A stretch of 64,000 nt of DNA, from NCBI RefSeq assembly GCF_052324685.1, contig NC_135220.1, positions 62,001 through 126,000 of the forward strand. The letters run 5' to 3'. Positions within the stretch are counted from its first letter, which is position 1, and every line of letters begins with the position of its first letter. Position numbers and translations under genes: made by a program. The notes beneath the pieces were generated by a model, which had not been told where the DNA came from, did not search any database, and saw nothing but the letters and a program-made list of their open reading frames with translations. Source of the DNA: Brachyhypopomus gauderio. Lineage: Eukaryota; Chordata; Actinopteri; Gymnotiformes; Hypopomidae. Below, piece after piece: positions 13,073 through 26,397 of the stretch.

Positions 13073-16000
13073 ACGTCTTCCTACATGCTACATGCATTGC
13101 ACAACCTTGTTCTACGCTTACTGAATACACGTTTTGTAATCTAGAGATTACTCTTGTTCATGACAGGTCATGTCCCAGTTCGGTAGAGTGCCTATGTCAA
13201 AAGATACAAGGCATTTGCTTAGTTATTTAACTAGACATATTTCTGAATTCTGACCTTTTAAAACGAGCTATTTCCTGTGATGAGGTTACTTAGACCGAGA
13301 CTTATGTGTGTTACGTTTTAGCACTTGCAAGCACTGCGATTCTGGGCCTCTTCAGCTCTGATGAGCAGTGTTCAACATCTACGTTGGTTATACAAGGTTT
13401 TGTATTCTCGTGAGGTGACTTTAGATCAGTCACTTTATAAAATGCATTGTTGTGTGACTTAACTGTACGTGCTATGACTGCAACAAAAAAGGATAATATA
13501 TTTCATGTGAATGAAGACCTGTGTCATTTGTTAGCTAACCTGTTGTGCAGAAAGAGGTTCCAGTAATTGCTACGTCTGACTCTCTCTCCTATGGCAACCG
13601 CGTTCCATGTGGACTTTTGGGTAGGCTTACAGCCACCTACACACGCACACATACAACACACACGCACACACAGACACACGCAACCCTGACGGTCTCTAGG
13701 GGCCAATTACCAGATGATAGTGGTAGATGGCAAGTCGGAGCAGGGCTGTGGTTACCAGCGTGTTTGTGTGGCAGGAGAACCATGGTCTCCAGTGACTTCT
13801 GTACAGGCACGGAGCATCCTTTCATGACAAAGGCAGGGTAAAGTAATTAAACACAAAAATTAAGCTTAGCATTTATTATTTAACAAGAGCATTAGAGAGA
13901 TTGGATGTCAAATCTTTTTACACTATTAGCAGTACATTGATTAGAGATAATTGGGAGAATCTTATGACGTAAACAGGTAATACACACTTAAATCTTCAAC
14001 AGATTTTACAAACCACATTTTTACACAGGCGAGATTGAAAGAAGATAAAATAGGCAATTTTATCCTACCCTGAGCCTTCTTATTGATTCCACCTGTACTA
14101 AGTCATTTCCTGCAGGGACAATGTAAACCTCTGTAATTACGAAGGAGACCCCTTATTCAAGAGTCAAAAGCTAACCAGGTACAATGAAAGACTCGGATAG
14201 GTTGAAACAGATGTGAGTGGATGTGCATTAAAATCTCAAATCAGCATCATTTTATTCGAAGACAACTTTAGTGAGTCATCATGGTTTGCCTTATCATGCA
14301 GTTCAAAGAGGTCTTGCTGTAGGAAACGTGTGGTGTATCATATCTGTGTTCACCACCGTGATTCTCTGCACCCATTCAGGACACATCCATGTCCACACAC
14401 GCAGGAGTAGGACGTAGATCTGCTCTAGACTAGGGGAGTTCATGCTTGGTTGGAGATCATGCTTGGTTGAAGGAGACCACATTATTATTCTAGAGAATCA
14501 TTCTTAGAATTTTGTAGAAGCACATTGTTGAGAATTGATCCACAGTCTATATAAAACCTTATCCCATAAATCATTTGGTTTCCAGTGGAGATAGGACAGA
14601 GCATTGTGTACCAGTTTGTGTATGTGGGATTTAGGCATTAAATACCAGAAAAAGCCAAGAAAAAGTGCATTTACATTCTTTACACTCTTTGACCTGCGAT
14701 ATGCCACCTTAAGGGGGAGGGGCAAAGTGAATCTGTCTGCTTCCAAGAGGTCATACGTAAAGTTCTGCCTGCTAGCATTACTCGCTGCGGCTGCAGTGTT
14801 CTTGGTCAGCATCTCGGTTCTCGCCCGGAGGGCCTGAGCTGCTGGAAAGATGGCAGGCTGGTGATGAAAGCCCCCTCCACCGTGCTTGCGTGACAGGTGA
14901 GGCCGATGCCTATCTCTACCCAAATGAGCTCTGGTTGTGCTCTGCCGCTTTCGCTCTGAGACCTCATTTGGAATGCAAATGAACGAATGCTAAACAAAGT
15001 GCACCTTTCACAAGGGCCAGTTTCCCGGCCTCCCTCAGGGGCGGGAGTAGCGCGGGGGGTTGGGGCGCTTCCACTCCCGGACGGCTGGGGAGAAGAACTT
15101 CGCTGAGGCCTCCAGCTAATGGAAACGGCCCTTTGTCCATGCCTCACATGAACGTTTCCCTGCTCCAGTAATCAGGATGCACCGTATGTGAGTCCTCGAG
15201 AGCTTCCCAAGAGTGAAACAGTAACTAGAAGCCACATCGACTAGGCCCCTAACCCCCCCGCCCCCCTGCATAAATTTGACACACTTCATTTATAAATCTA
15301 TGATCGATTATAGGTGTTCATTCCTTGTCACTGACACATGCTCATTTGGGGAGTATAAATAAGAAAAAGTTTCCTGGAAAGCTCAGAGGAGATGTTGAGC
15401 CACACATGAGCCTAAAAGTGATATAAACATTTGTGAGAGTGAGAGGCGGAGCTCATCTGGGGTTAAAAGGATTCATCAAAATCATAAGCAACTATCACTC
15501 TTTTGTCAGGTCCTTTGGGAATAAGCAAAGTCTACTTAATGTGTAACTATAAACATATTGAGAGACAGCATACCGTAATTAACCTTAACATCCTTCTTCA
15601 CATACTAGGGGAATTTAATGTGATTCAGTCTGTTTCCACAACAAAAATGAACTTATCAGTGGTCTATTGTAAAGTATTAGCACGTAGAATACTGCTTGCT
15701 GTCGAATACTTAATTAAATACGCCATCTTTGCTACGTGCGCTAGTTTTGTTTGGCTTCACTGTGCATTTATTGCTATGGTAATGTTATCCTTGATTATAC
15801 CAGTTAGCACACTGCATATTGGTCAAAGGGGCTGTAGCTCAGATCAGTGTGGAGAGATTAAACAGCCAGAGGTGAGGTAGGCCATTGTGTCCTACACCTT
15901 AGAGTATCAGGTAGTCATGGGAAAAACCTCAGCCCTTTGTCCTGGCCTGATGCTCATACACATTGTGTGATGGCTGAGAGGACACCTAGCCATTAACGTC

Positions 16001-16809
16001 CCGAACAACATCATTAAATACTCAGTCAGGAAACGGTGCGACTGGCAAAGCCACTGCCTGGATATGCAGCGACAAAAGACCTTTGAAGAGCAGCAGTCCA
16101 ATATGACCACACCCGCTGGGCACAAAGGTGCCGGCTGAGTTGTGCTGCTCTCTGCTAGGAAGCAGCCTGCGGCGGCCCTGCTATGGCCCTGCTGTTGTTG
16201 GAGCCTTTCTCCTGTTTGGGGCTTCACAATGGTTTGTCCCTGGTCGTCAGGGCTAGCATTTCTTTCCCATGTTCACCTGTTGTGATGCCATTCTTATGAC
16301 ACCTTTGATACACCAGAATGGTATGAATTCTTATCTACGTTGCTTAAACTACTGTTGCTTAAACTACTTATAGCACGCCCTCCGAGTGTTACCCTGGCCT
16401 GGGTAGCCTGCAGCAGACAGTGGTCAGAGGTCATGCCCCCTGACCCCTCGTCCACTCACAGTAGCATGAGTAGGCTGTCTTCCTAGGTTGTCTTTTTTTA
16501 AACCCTTTTTGCAGACTACATACAGTTTGCCTGCCATCAGTCCTACGGTTGGGTGCTTAGAGCAGTTGGGTGTGGGAATGCCTACAGGAAAGGGGGCGAA
16601 GGCCAGGTGTTCAGTGTCCCTGCCTCAAATAAGCAGAACAGATACAGGCCAGAGTCCATATCCGTTTACAAGGGTTCTTCATTCAGTCCTACTGTCTATA
16701 CGGCATGAGGTGTGTGTTTCAGCTCATGTGCGGTGGTCTCGGTGGACCACGGAGGGCAGTCTCTGAGTCCCTCCGCAGCGACACACAAAGCTAAAGCTGA
16801 CATCATAAA

Positions 16810-16975
16810 CATTTGTGAAGCACCTTGGGCGGGGGCAGGTGGAGGGTGTCCTCCGGGGCGGGACCGTCCTATCAGGGAATGAGGGACACACCTGCAAGTG
16901 CTAGAGGCTAAGGAGATTGGCTGCAGCATGAAAATTACACCTGTGGGGGTGGGGGGGGGGGGGCCTGCTACATGT
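16810..16975 (+). promoter_or_regulatory. candidate miR-200 promoter with three ZEB E-boxes
   Basis: Three perfect ZEB1/ZEB2-type E-boxes lie within 108 bp: CAGGTG at 16836-16841, CACCTG at 16889-16894 and CACCTG at 16938-16943. They are mixed with GC-box-like GGGCGGGG and GGGGCGGGAC. The patch lies about 4.5 kb upstream of miR-200b. In human, the miR-200b/200a/429 promoter lies about 4 kb upstream and is repressed by ZEB1/ZEB2 through such sites. Position, motif and clustering agree; promoter function is inferred. A poly-G run follows at about 16945-16968. Confidence 0.55.
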
Positions 16976-17059
16976 AAACCAAGTCCTTTACAAATTCTGT
17001 CTCTCTCCTCCAAGAGCTTAAACAGGTCGCATCGCCTCAAGCAACCGGCACTGACTTCG

Positions 17060-18572
17060 CAGAGACAAAGGCTTACCCCAATGATGTTTACCTTGTGCTA
17101 GTTGTGCGGCTCCTGGTTGGGAACCCAGCACGCTGAGATGATATCCTCTCTGAAAACCAGGCATTCGGCGGCAAACAGGGCGTCGATCAACAAGAGAATA
17201 AGGCAAGTCTCCGAGGCAGCGTAACTGACTTACAATGATGTCTCTCGTATCTGGTGTCTAGCAAGTGGACCACTCTAAGGAAGAACAGGGTAAATTTTCA
17301 TTTGAACTAAGTCGTTTTCTTCTTCTTGCCATGTTGAGGTCTCCTTTTCCTTGTTAGGTTTTCTGCGGCTATACTCAATTCTGGCTGTTTCCTTTTGAAT
17401 GGCTTCCTGTGCAGTATATTCAGAGTTTTTGTTCGTATTTTGAACGTGAAAAAGTTAGAAGAAGCGACAGAAGTATTGTTAACTTTTTAACGGTGAACTT
17501 TTTCAGCGTGAATAGGGATATATCATAATCTGTATCAGATTCCAATCTATTTAAATGGAAAGAAAAAGAGAACACAATAGACGCAAACACTCATTCCTTG
17601 ACTGGATAGACCAGTTTGGGCAGGTAGAGGCAAACGGCCAGACTTGTCAAAGGGGATAAAGAAAGGGGGTTAGGCGCCTGCTCCTCTACCTCTGATAACT
17701 CAGAATCACAGCCGGATGTCCGTAAAACATGGTAACTTATCGTTACTCATTAATGATTATGTAAAAGGTTCAATGATTTACGTGAGAGACTTGAAAAAGA
17801 TGGGCACATCATGTGAGCAAATATTTAAAATCTTATTTCTTTTAACTTTTCCACTGACGAACCAAAGAGTTGGGAATTGCATTTTTGGTAATTTTTAGAC
17901 TTTAAGCTGTGGATTTGTTTGTGAGAGCAACCTGTTGAGTCTGAGCATCGGAGCTTTGGGGTTTGTTCTAGCTTTCCTGCCGAGACCCTAATGGCTGAGA
18001 GTTAGACCTGCCCTTACGTGTCTCTTTGGCGTATTTTAGAAGAAACTAGACGATGAATTCTGGTTTTGCTTGCTTTTTAATACCATGGACACGAGTTGCG
18101 ATATTTAATGGAGGTTGAACTTGGAGTGTTTATAAGATTTTTTCTTGATATGAATGTTATAGCCATTACCACAGCATTTCACAACCCCTTGATTGGGTTT
18201 TAAAACCTACTGCCTGATGTCACTGAATTTGTTTCATGATTAATCTGAGGAAAGCTACTGTTTTGTGAGAGGTGGTCTGCAGCAGAGAGAAAATGTCGGC
18301 CAGCCAGCACAATGGATGCACAGTGAGGTGGAGGCTTTTGATTGGTGGGAGGAGGAAACGAGTCTGTTTCATTCCCTCATCTGAATGACTCATTTGTCAC
18401 AGTGTTATATAGTAGTCAAAACATTATCAGAATCACACTCATCAGCAGTAGAATATCGCTGCGTAACACAAGCCCCTGCTGGAAGCAGTTAAAGTTAAAG
18501 TTAAAGGCAGTTTAGATTAAGTTTATTCTAGCGGTAGAGTAAAAAGAGAATGCAGTAGTGTTGGACAGCAGC

Positions 18573-18650
<78 letters not shown>

Positions 18651-21397
18651 ATTTGCTCCTTCCTGAGGGCTAAGGGTGGAAGATGAGGTGTTAATTATTC
18701 TGCACAGGTCAGAGGTCAGAGAAGATCTGGGCCTGTTTGCATAAGGCCAGACATTTTAATCATTGTGATTAAGCAGGGCACAGCACTTCAACACCTGTTG
18801 TATTTCTGGAATACCTGTTCCTGACACAGGCTATTCAATCTAGAATTCATTATTCTAGATAACAATGTAAATGGTAAAATACTGGAACATATACTGAAAT
18901 TCTGGAAAAAAAATTTTAAACATTTATTTTTAAGCAGGTTTCTTTTTAAACTACTTTATATTTACAGAGCAAATGTGCAAGATGTAATGCACTTTAAATG
19001 TATTTTTTCACCCAGCAGGTAACATGCAGGACATAATAAGACTTGTTCATTTAAAACAAGGATTAAGAAAATAACACCGATGTTTGACTCCTAACTGGGC
19101 TCTGTTGAAGATCTCTTGTGTATATCCCTTGTTTACCCTGTATGACCAACATTGCACGTTCAGTCAAACCGGATAACAGGTCTTGAAAAACAAGTTTATT
19201 TAATGCAAACAGATTTTATCAAAAAAAACTTTATGGCCAGTCCAAATAGAAAGTGAAAGGAGGCAGATGCTAAGAGATATTCAAACTAGAACATCAGTTA
19301 TTGATACACTTTAACCATTAACAGACTAGGGAAAGAATGTCGGTGACTAGAATAGCCAGACACAAGGGCAGTTGGTCCAACACTGTGCCACCCTGATGCC
19401 CACAGAGCGACGACACAAAACAACACACCCATCTAAACCTGAAATGCACTTAGAGCTGACAGTGCGGGGCCCGCCTTGAACCGAAGGCTAGAGTTTCCTC
19501 TGCTTTGTCCTTTACACAGGCACAAACTATTGATTAAGGCTCAGCCTAGTTTAGCTTTCAGGTTGTTCATTTCACTATGGAGTCACACACCAGTGAGGAG
19601 GGCAGTTACCTGATCACGTCTCACAGCCATCAACCGTAGGCAGTGGAGAATATGGGTCGACCTGCGCTAACTCGGGTTAACTTGGGCTAAACCTAGAAGA
19701 GCCCAAAAGAACCAGAGGGAACAGAGAGGGACTGGCAACCGAGGTAGAATACATGACGCCCCGTCCGGGGTGACAAAAGTATGACTGCGTTTCATGAGTT
19801 CTGCTTCACTGTACTGTCTTTAATACCTAATTCTCACTTCATTTCTTCCTCCTTTCTTCCTCCTTTCTCCCTCTTTCTCCCTCATTTTCTTTCTCAGAAG
19901 GCCTGCTGCACTGGTTTCTAATGCTGATGATTAACTAAGTAGAGGAGAGGAGTAGATGAGTCTGGGAGCACAGGTCCGCTTGAGCTTTTCATTTCACGGG
20001 TCCTGACTGAGCTAGAGGAAGCCGGAGCTTCTCAGGCACTGGGTGGAAATTTGAGATTTTTTCATTCCCACCCCCCCCCTTCCACTCACTTTTTTGTCAC
20101 ATTCTTTACATGAGTTCCTTTCACAACGGTAAGGTTACAGGTACTCTCTGTCTCTCTCAGTCTCATGTACATGCTCACTCTCCTTTATTTACGTTGTCTT
20201 GGTACTTTCTCTTATTTACTCTCTCTCTCCCTTTCTCTATTTCTCTCTTTCCTCTTGTAATTTTCTTTAATTTTTCTGGTGCTTCTAAGGAAAAAAGATG
20301 TTTGAAGGCAGTTTTTTTTTCATTTTCTTTGTTTTCATTGTTTGAATTGTTTAAGGTTAGCTCAGAATTTCTCAATAATATTTAATGCTGAGCATAAATT
20401 CTAAATGGCATTTTTCACATACATTATATACCACCAGCTTTTGTTGTTGGGTCATAAACACTGTATGGCTGTAAAACTGAGACGTTATTCAGTAAACGAG
20501 AGGTGTGTAGAGTGACCTTCTGCCCACAGCACATGGGCGCAGTGCAGTGCGGCATTCCTCAACTGTGTTATCACTGCACACGGTGAAGCGGAGCGCGTGC
20601 GCTGCCCTTAGCTCTCGCGCGTTCTGGACAGACTCGGGGAGAATTTGCGCCACGGCTTCGTTATACAGCAACAATATGAGGACCGTCTTTTGTGTCCTCC
20701 AGAAGATGAACAAATCAGCACCACCCAGTTAAAACCCTTTTGTGTTGCCTAACACATCGTCGTTTGGGCGGGGGTACGGTGTTGTCTAACGCCATCTAAG
20801 CATTTTTACCCAACGTTTTATTGTAAGATAGCACAGCTCACCCACCTTGCCCATGATGTCAAATCAGACCAGTTGGAACAGGTTTGGACAATTATTAACT
20901 GCTTAGTGGGCCACACTCTGCCTCGCTCGGCTTAGTTAAGCTTCAGCTCACTGACGAACAAAGCAGTCTACTGCATGTGCTATTCCAGCTCTACCTGTTC
21001 TGGCGTGAGGCGTTTTTTGGTTTTTTTTGCCGTAGTATATCCGCCTTTATGCCCGTGTACTTCCTCAGGGTTGCTGCTGAAGTGCACACCAGTGCCATGT
21101 TATCAGGCTCAGTCCATCAGAGCTGAACTTTAACTGCTTTATGGTGGTTGGTATCAGGTCTGATGCAACACTGGGGAAGCACGCACAATAGACTCTTTGA
21201 AAACCGTTCAAGGTTTGTGCACGTTAGACAGTTTTTATTAGTGTTATTTTGAGGTTTGTTTCTTTGTGTTATGTGTCATTATATCAGTTAATAATTTATG
21301 CTGTATTTCACTGTGACTAAACAAAAGAAAGACAGAAAATGCACTATAACACGTTTGTTGTTATTCTGTTTTCCGTTTTTATTTCAAGAGTTGTTTG
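17060..21397. other. non-coding stretch upstream of miR-200b
   Basis: No coding exon seen. It presumably lies within the primary miR-200 transcript if the promoter is near 16.9 kb. It contains a (GT)n tract at 18.57 kb, a CT-rich patch at about 19.85-20.25 kb and a modest CpG-rich patch at 20.53-20.65 kb that could be an alternative start region. Confidence 0.5.
18574..18650. repeat. (GT)n microsatellite
   Basis: A nearly pure GT tract of about 38 units. Confidence 0.95.
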
Positions 21398-21479
21398 GAT
21401 AGCCTTCTCCATCTTACGAGGCAGCATTGGATATCGTGACTCTCTCTAATACTGCCTGGTAATGATGATGATGGCTGTC
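21398..21479 (+). ncRNA. mir200b: microRNA miR-200b precursor
   Basis: The 3p arm at 21447-21468 begins TAATACTGCCTGGTAATGAT, the mature miR-200b sequence with seed AATACTG. The 5p arm at 21410-21431 begins CATCTTACGAGGCAGCATTG and pairs with it across a loop of about 15 nt. Flanking GATAGCC and GGCTGTC extend the stem. The miR-200 family silences ZEB1/ZEB2 and maintains epithelial identity. It is first in a plus-strand cluster, 174 nt before the 200a 3p-arm partner begins, and both are probably processed from one primary transcript. Confidence 0.97.
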
Positions 21480-21594
21480 TTCTGACTTCAGGAGAAGTCA
21501 CACGTAGCAATGCTGTCTCCCCTGTCCAACTCTGCATCTTGATGGGGCCTCCACTTTTGTCAACGAAAAAGCTACTTAACGTGGACCGCTGGTG

Positions 21595-21676
21595 CTCAAC
21601 ACCCATCTTACCCGACAGTGCTGGACTGTGTATCTGTTTTCTAACACTGTCTGGTAACGATGTTTGTTGGGTGACC
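21595..21676 (+). ncRNA. mir200a: microRNA miR-200a precursor
   Basis: The 3p arm at 21642-21663 begins TAACACTGTCTGGTAACGAT, the mature miR-200a sequence with seed AACACTG (shared with miR-141). The 5p arm at 21604-21625 begins CATCTTACCCGACAGTGCTG and pairs with it. Its seed differs by one base from miR-200b and miR-429, so the cluster encodes two target classes. It lies about 0.2 kb after miR-200b, the close spacing also found in human. Confidence 0.97.
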
Positions 21677-23431
21677 TAATGACTGCAAAGGACTCTCTCC
21701 AGTTTACATTTGATTATATGATTAGCATACTAAATACAAGGTACAGTTTTGCTGTTTTCTGTTTTATTTTTGAGTTTCCCAGGTCTTATCTTTAAAGTCA
21801 AACCAAATTAGTCTGTATGGTAAATATTATCCCTAAATAAAGGTAGCTTATGCTGTTAGCCCTGTTATCGAAACAGCCTCAGAAGAGAGGTAATCAAGAG
21901 GTTGAGGTAATAATCAACACTAGAAGCTCTTTGTAGTCACGGTAACAGTTCTGAAGACCCACATTTGGACTGCCAGTACTGTTTTATCATTATTTTGACT
22001 GAAAGGATAAAAATGCCAGATTAGGGCAGGTGTTTTCTGACAGCCTGGATCACTCACACAACCTTTCCAGGAATCCGGGAGGTTGTGACTCCCAGTGCAA
22101 AACTCTGTGAGGCTTCTTCCTCTAATTAGTGATTCTTGATAATGATCCCTTGAATCTCTGCTTGTCGGCTTATAATCAGTAGCTTTGTGGATAAGACGGT
22201 AAATTAATTTGCCATGTGTGGCTTCATAATTAAGTTAATTTTTTTGGTGGGGGGGATTTCTACTGTGCTTTAGGTTGTAGCAAAGTTATGAGGAAAGGCA
22301 AGTGTCATGTAGAAAGGGGTGTCTGGCAGGCAGGAGTGACTGGCATACTGCATTTGTGTGACCCCCAGTAAGCAGGCAGAGGTGCTAAGAAAAAATAATG
22401 GACCAGGTCATGAGAAATATCTTGGGGTGGGGGGGGGATTTCAGTGTCTCATTCGCTTCCTTGTTCTTTTTGGCCTGCCTGACCCCACCCAGCTATAGTT
22501 AAAGAATACCAGTCCGTTGCCTGTTGAACCAGACGTGCTGAGAGACATTTCCTCTTCCCCTCCCCCGCGCACGCTCGCGGTGGCTTTTGTGACGGTGGGT
22601 CGAGTTGTGATTGGACCAGCTTGTTTTACCTGCATGGCACATCCTGCAACGGACACATGAGCTCACCTGAACGTTCGTGACAGGAATAGACTTAATGACA
22701 GCCTGTACTCCTCCTCTTCCTACCTGCCCCCCTCCCCCGTGCATATATCTTCCTGAAAACTAGATCACATTTTTCTTGGCAGACTGGACGCTCATGTTTT
22801 ACATAAATGTTAGTAGAACAAGCATTTACTAATAACGCCTCATAGAGAACAGGTTTTACGAGTGCCCTCCAATGAGTTGAACTTTTCTGTAGTCCGTATT
22901 TTACTGCTTTGAAAAACTGAAAATCCTTGTTTACTGTCAGTAAAAAAAAAATACACAGATATAAGCAAATGTCAAACAGGCTTTACAAGCTCGTGTTTGA
23001 TTAAGGTGGAAAAACTGACCTCACCTATGTTTGCCTGTCTGAGGTAGTTTCCTTTATCTGTGTCACAGATGGATGAAGTTGACTGATGTTTGTTATTCAT
23101 ATCCCTTTCATATTTTTATTTGCCAGTATACCCTCCAGTTTAAGAGAGTCACATTATTTACCTCAATAAAAGAGACAGCAGTTTAGATCTTTCATCTTCT
23201 CTTTAGGCTTAACCATATATCGTTTTTCCCCTATTCTGACTGCATTATAAATGCAATGAGGATTTTATTATATTTCAAGGCCACTTTATGAGAAACTTAT
23301 ATCACTGTTCGCTATCAGACCGTAGTGTTTCTGCTCTTCATTTCACGCTTCTTTCTCCTCTCTAGAGCATCAAATCTTCTGTTCGGCGCACCACGCCGGC
23401 TGCTGACGTAAGCCGCCCGTCGGAAAGTGAG

Positions 23432-23518
23432 GCCTGTTGATTGGCGTCTTACCAGACATGGTTAGATCTGGTTATTTGTGTCTAATACTGTCTGGTAATG
23501 CCGTCTATTGCGTGCCAC
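23432..23518 (+). ncRNA. mir429: microRNA miR-429 precursor
   Basis: The 3p arm at 23483-23504 begins TAATACTGTCTGGTAATGCC, the teleost form of miR-429 (seed AATACTG, shared with miR-200b). The 5p arm at about 23445-23466 contains GTCTTACCAGACATGGTTAG, which base-pairs with it. It is third in the cluster, about 1.8 kb after miR-200a. The order b-a-429 and the downstream ttll10 match human 1p36.33. Confidence 0.96.
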
Positions 23519-26136
23519 CAACGTCTGCCAACCGACGCCGGTTTCTACCCGCATTTGAGGACGCAGGGGATGAAGGGACCACGTATGAAGGAGGCCTTTT
23601 CCATTTCCACTAATTCTGCAAAATGCAGAATACAGTCTCGTTCACTTGTTTGTTTTGTTGGACTGGTTTGACTAGAGGAGGAGAAGTAGGGGGTAGTGGG
23701 AACCATGTCACCATGGTCTAACCAGAGCTTGAGGTTCTGGTTTAGGTGTGTATGAGGAACTGTGAACCCCGCACTGGAAGACCGCTGACGTTAACCCGAG
23801 CTCTTCCATGTGTCATGAGTCAGAGTTTCTCCCTTTCACTTCGAGAGATGATTGAGTCGAGCGTGTCACCCATCAGCCCCTCTCCCAGTGTTGAGCGGAG
23901 AGTTGTGTGGCGTCCATTTTGGTTACATTTTACGTGTTCAACGCCTACTTCAATCAGGAATTCATCAAGTGTGACGTGTGTAAATCAACTTTACTCATTT
24001 TTTGAGTATAACAATATTTGAGCAATGGACGTAATAGAAATATTTTTTGTCACATGAAGATTACCTAGCAGAATGTGCTATTGTCATGGTAACCAAATTT
24101 CATGAAGAGCCTAATCCTTAGTATTCATTGTTGATTGCTGTATAGGTTGGCAGCCTTTCAACCAGCAAACCTGTAGATTCACAAATGTACTACATAAGAA
24201 GGTGTTAACATATACACCTCAGTTTAACAGCTGTCAGCTGCAATTTTATGTATGACACTCACTAAATAAAAGAGATATTTTAAAACAACACTGTGCCTAC
24301 ATTTCTTCAGCTCCATGGAGCCAGGGTTTTGCATGGTCAGGTGTACACTGAGTGTTTGTTAAGGGGTAAATCTTGGCCCTACTCTGCTGTTCGCTGGGGC
24401 GTTGTGTTCATGAGACTCATCTGTGTGCAGGGCGGAATACCTGGGCCCGGTGTGGAGCAGATCCAGTTACATGGGAACAGACTTCCTTTTTAAGTACTTC
24501 ATTTTAGCCATGAGATCTCCCAGACTGCCACAGTGTCATTGTGCTACTCTCGTGACCACACTGCCAGTGATCCCCCTGTCTGAGTTAAACACAAGGACAT
24601 CCGGACTCTCACTTCAGCTGGAAAAGTTCACTTTACACTTTACAAACTGTGTGCACAAAGTTCAAATGCATTCCTGCACTGTGTGGGTATACCCAGACAG
24701 ATGCACAGTGTTAAAATGGTATCACAAGTGTTAATATATATTCTTACATTATATAATTTATCCTAAAATACATGTCATACCATACAGGTGTTTTTTTGAT
24801 GTTGTGTCATGATGTTTACACCAATGTCAAACCACTTCTTTTTGATTACCAAGGGGTTTTATTATGTGTGATGCAGAATGAACTCAAAGCCATGGCTTGT
24901 CATGCAGTAGCAAAAACTAGCAAAAAAAAGACATTGTGAAAGGTACCAAAGAAGCTCCTTGCATTGTACCTGTTATAAAGACTGCAAAGAGTATGAAACA
25001 TAATCCTCATTGTTGATATAACATAATAGAAGAAATCATTTTTAGTTCTCAATGACCTATTTCTAAAATGAATACTTTGCCAAAAGATAATAGGCATCTT
25101 TTTGGCAGTACTTCTAAAATGGGAGGTTTCCAGTAATTACACCTTGTGCATTTAAGGCAAAAGTGCTTGATGATTATATTTTCTTATATTCTTAATCTTA
25201 ATTATTAAGATTACTAATTACATAATTACATTTTCTTATAATCTTAGATCTATTTAAATTAAATATTTTGGATTTACAATTTAGCCAAAGTGTTGCAGTA
25301 AAGGGACCCAAGCTAGAACATAAAGTTTTTTTGTGTAGCTGGTGATAAGCAAAATATTCTATGTGAATACAAATATAAGTTAATGACTCATTTCATATTT
25401 GAAAATGATTTCTACTGATATTTTTACACATTATAAACAAAAATTTTTGAAACATAAAACAGCAATGAGCTAGGGTTTGTTCAGTTAATAGCACAAATAA
25501 TTTAATGGCATATTCATTGTTTCCTTAAAACAAATAAACAAATAAGCTACAATAACACAGTAAAATCTCAATCAACAGCTGTAGCACAGATTACAGAGCA
25601 CAGATCAATCTAACTAAACGCAAATGAGATGAGCCCGGGGTCAGGGCAGAGCAATAATCTGTCATTGCGTGACATCACAGACGAATTCCATACTGCCGGA
25701 AAGCTGTGAAAGATTCCAGCACCGGTCTGTGCACGCTCAGGTGTAGTCAGACTAGATTCCAGCCAGCTCAGGGTGAGGTTAAACCAGGCTTGCAGAAGAA
25801 ATGGAGCAGGCTGGCAAGATCATCACGTGGGCTGTGTTTAAACGGTTGTGACATACCTCTATGGCGAATAAGCACAAATACACAGAGGGAACCTCCCACT
25901 GTTGATCTAGAGGTCCATAAAGGTATGGCAAGGATTTTCTTACATTTTAACATTCTTTAACAATGATGTGAGAAAACAAGAAGCATATCTGGATCTCCCA
26001 TGCTCCAGGAAAACCACAGGGGGGGATGTTGTGTTTGGTTGGTCCATGTGAAGATTCTCATCTATAGAGCATTAGCATTGTTTGCAGATGCTATTAAATT
26101 GTTCCAAAATTATTAGTCACATAGATGAGCATTCAT

Positions 26137-26170
<34 letters not shown>

Positions 26171-26212
26171 GCGCGCGAACACATGCACACACACACACAC
26201 ACACACACACAT
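26137..26212. repeat. (CA)n microsatellite with CG core
   Basis: Two CA tracts separated by CGCGCGCG and a short spacer. Confidence 0.9.
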
Positions 26213-26327
26213 GAGTTAAATATTGGCTTAAAATTATTAACATAATATGCATAAATATGAATAAAGAAAATATTTTTTTCAACATATAAGGGGTCAGACA
26301 AATGTCCCTAAACCATTCAATCATTCA

Positions 26328-26328
<1 letters not shown>

Positions 26329-26364
<36 letters not shown>

Positions 26365-26397
26365 CGCACGCACGCATGTACACACACACACACACCC
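26329..26397. repeat. (CA)n microsatellite
   Basis: Interrupted CA repeat with GCACGCACGCATG in the middle. Confidence 0.9.

Larger units (their letters stand above)
5990..16800. other. gene-free stretch
   Basis: No supported coding exon. It holds a long GT/GA microsatellite at 7.6 kb, a transposon-like fragment and a degenerate GGATCC-containing repeat at 12.2-12.9 kb, and a CA-rich patch at 13.0 kb. The longest frames (minus strand 8293-8610, 105 codons; minus strand 14504-14923, 139 codons) resemble no protein I know and have no convincing splice context. A POU-type octamer ATGCAAAT lies at about 14974. Confidence 0.55.

Noticed and set aside
14504..14923. 139-codon minus-strand frame
   Set aside because: Composition changes along its length and there is no recognisable domain; probably chance in a moderately GC-rich block.
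15826..15900. tRNA-like start GGGGCTGTAGCTCAGATCAG
   Set aside because: It has an A-box-like match, but no B box or cloverleaf follows at the right distance.
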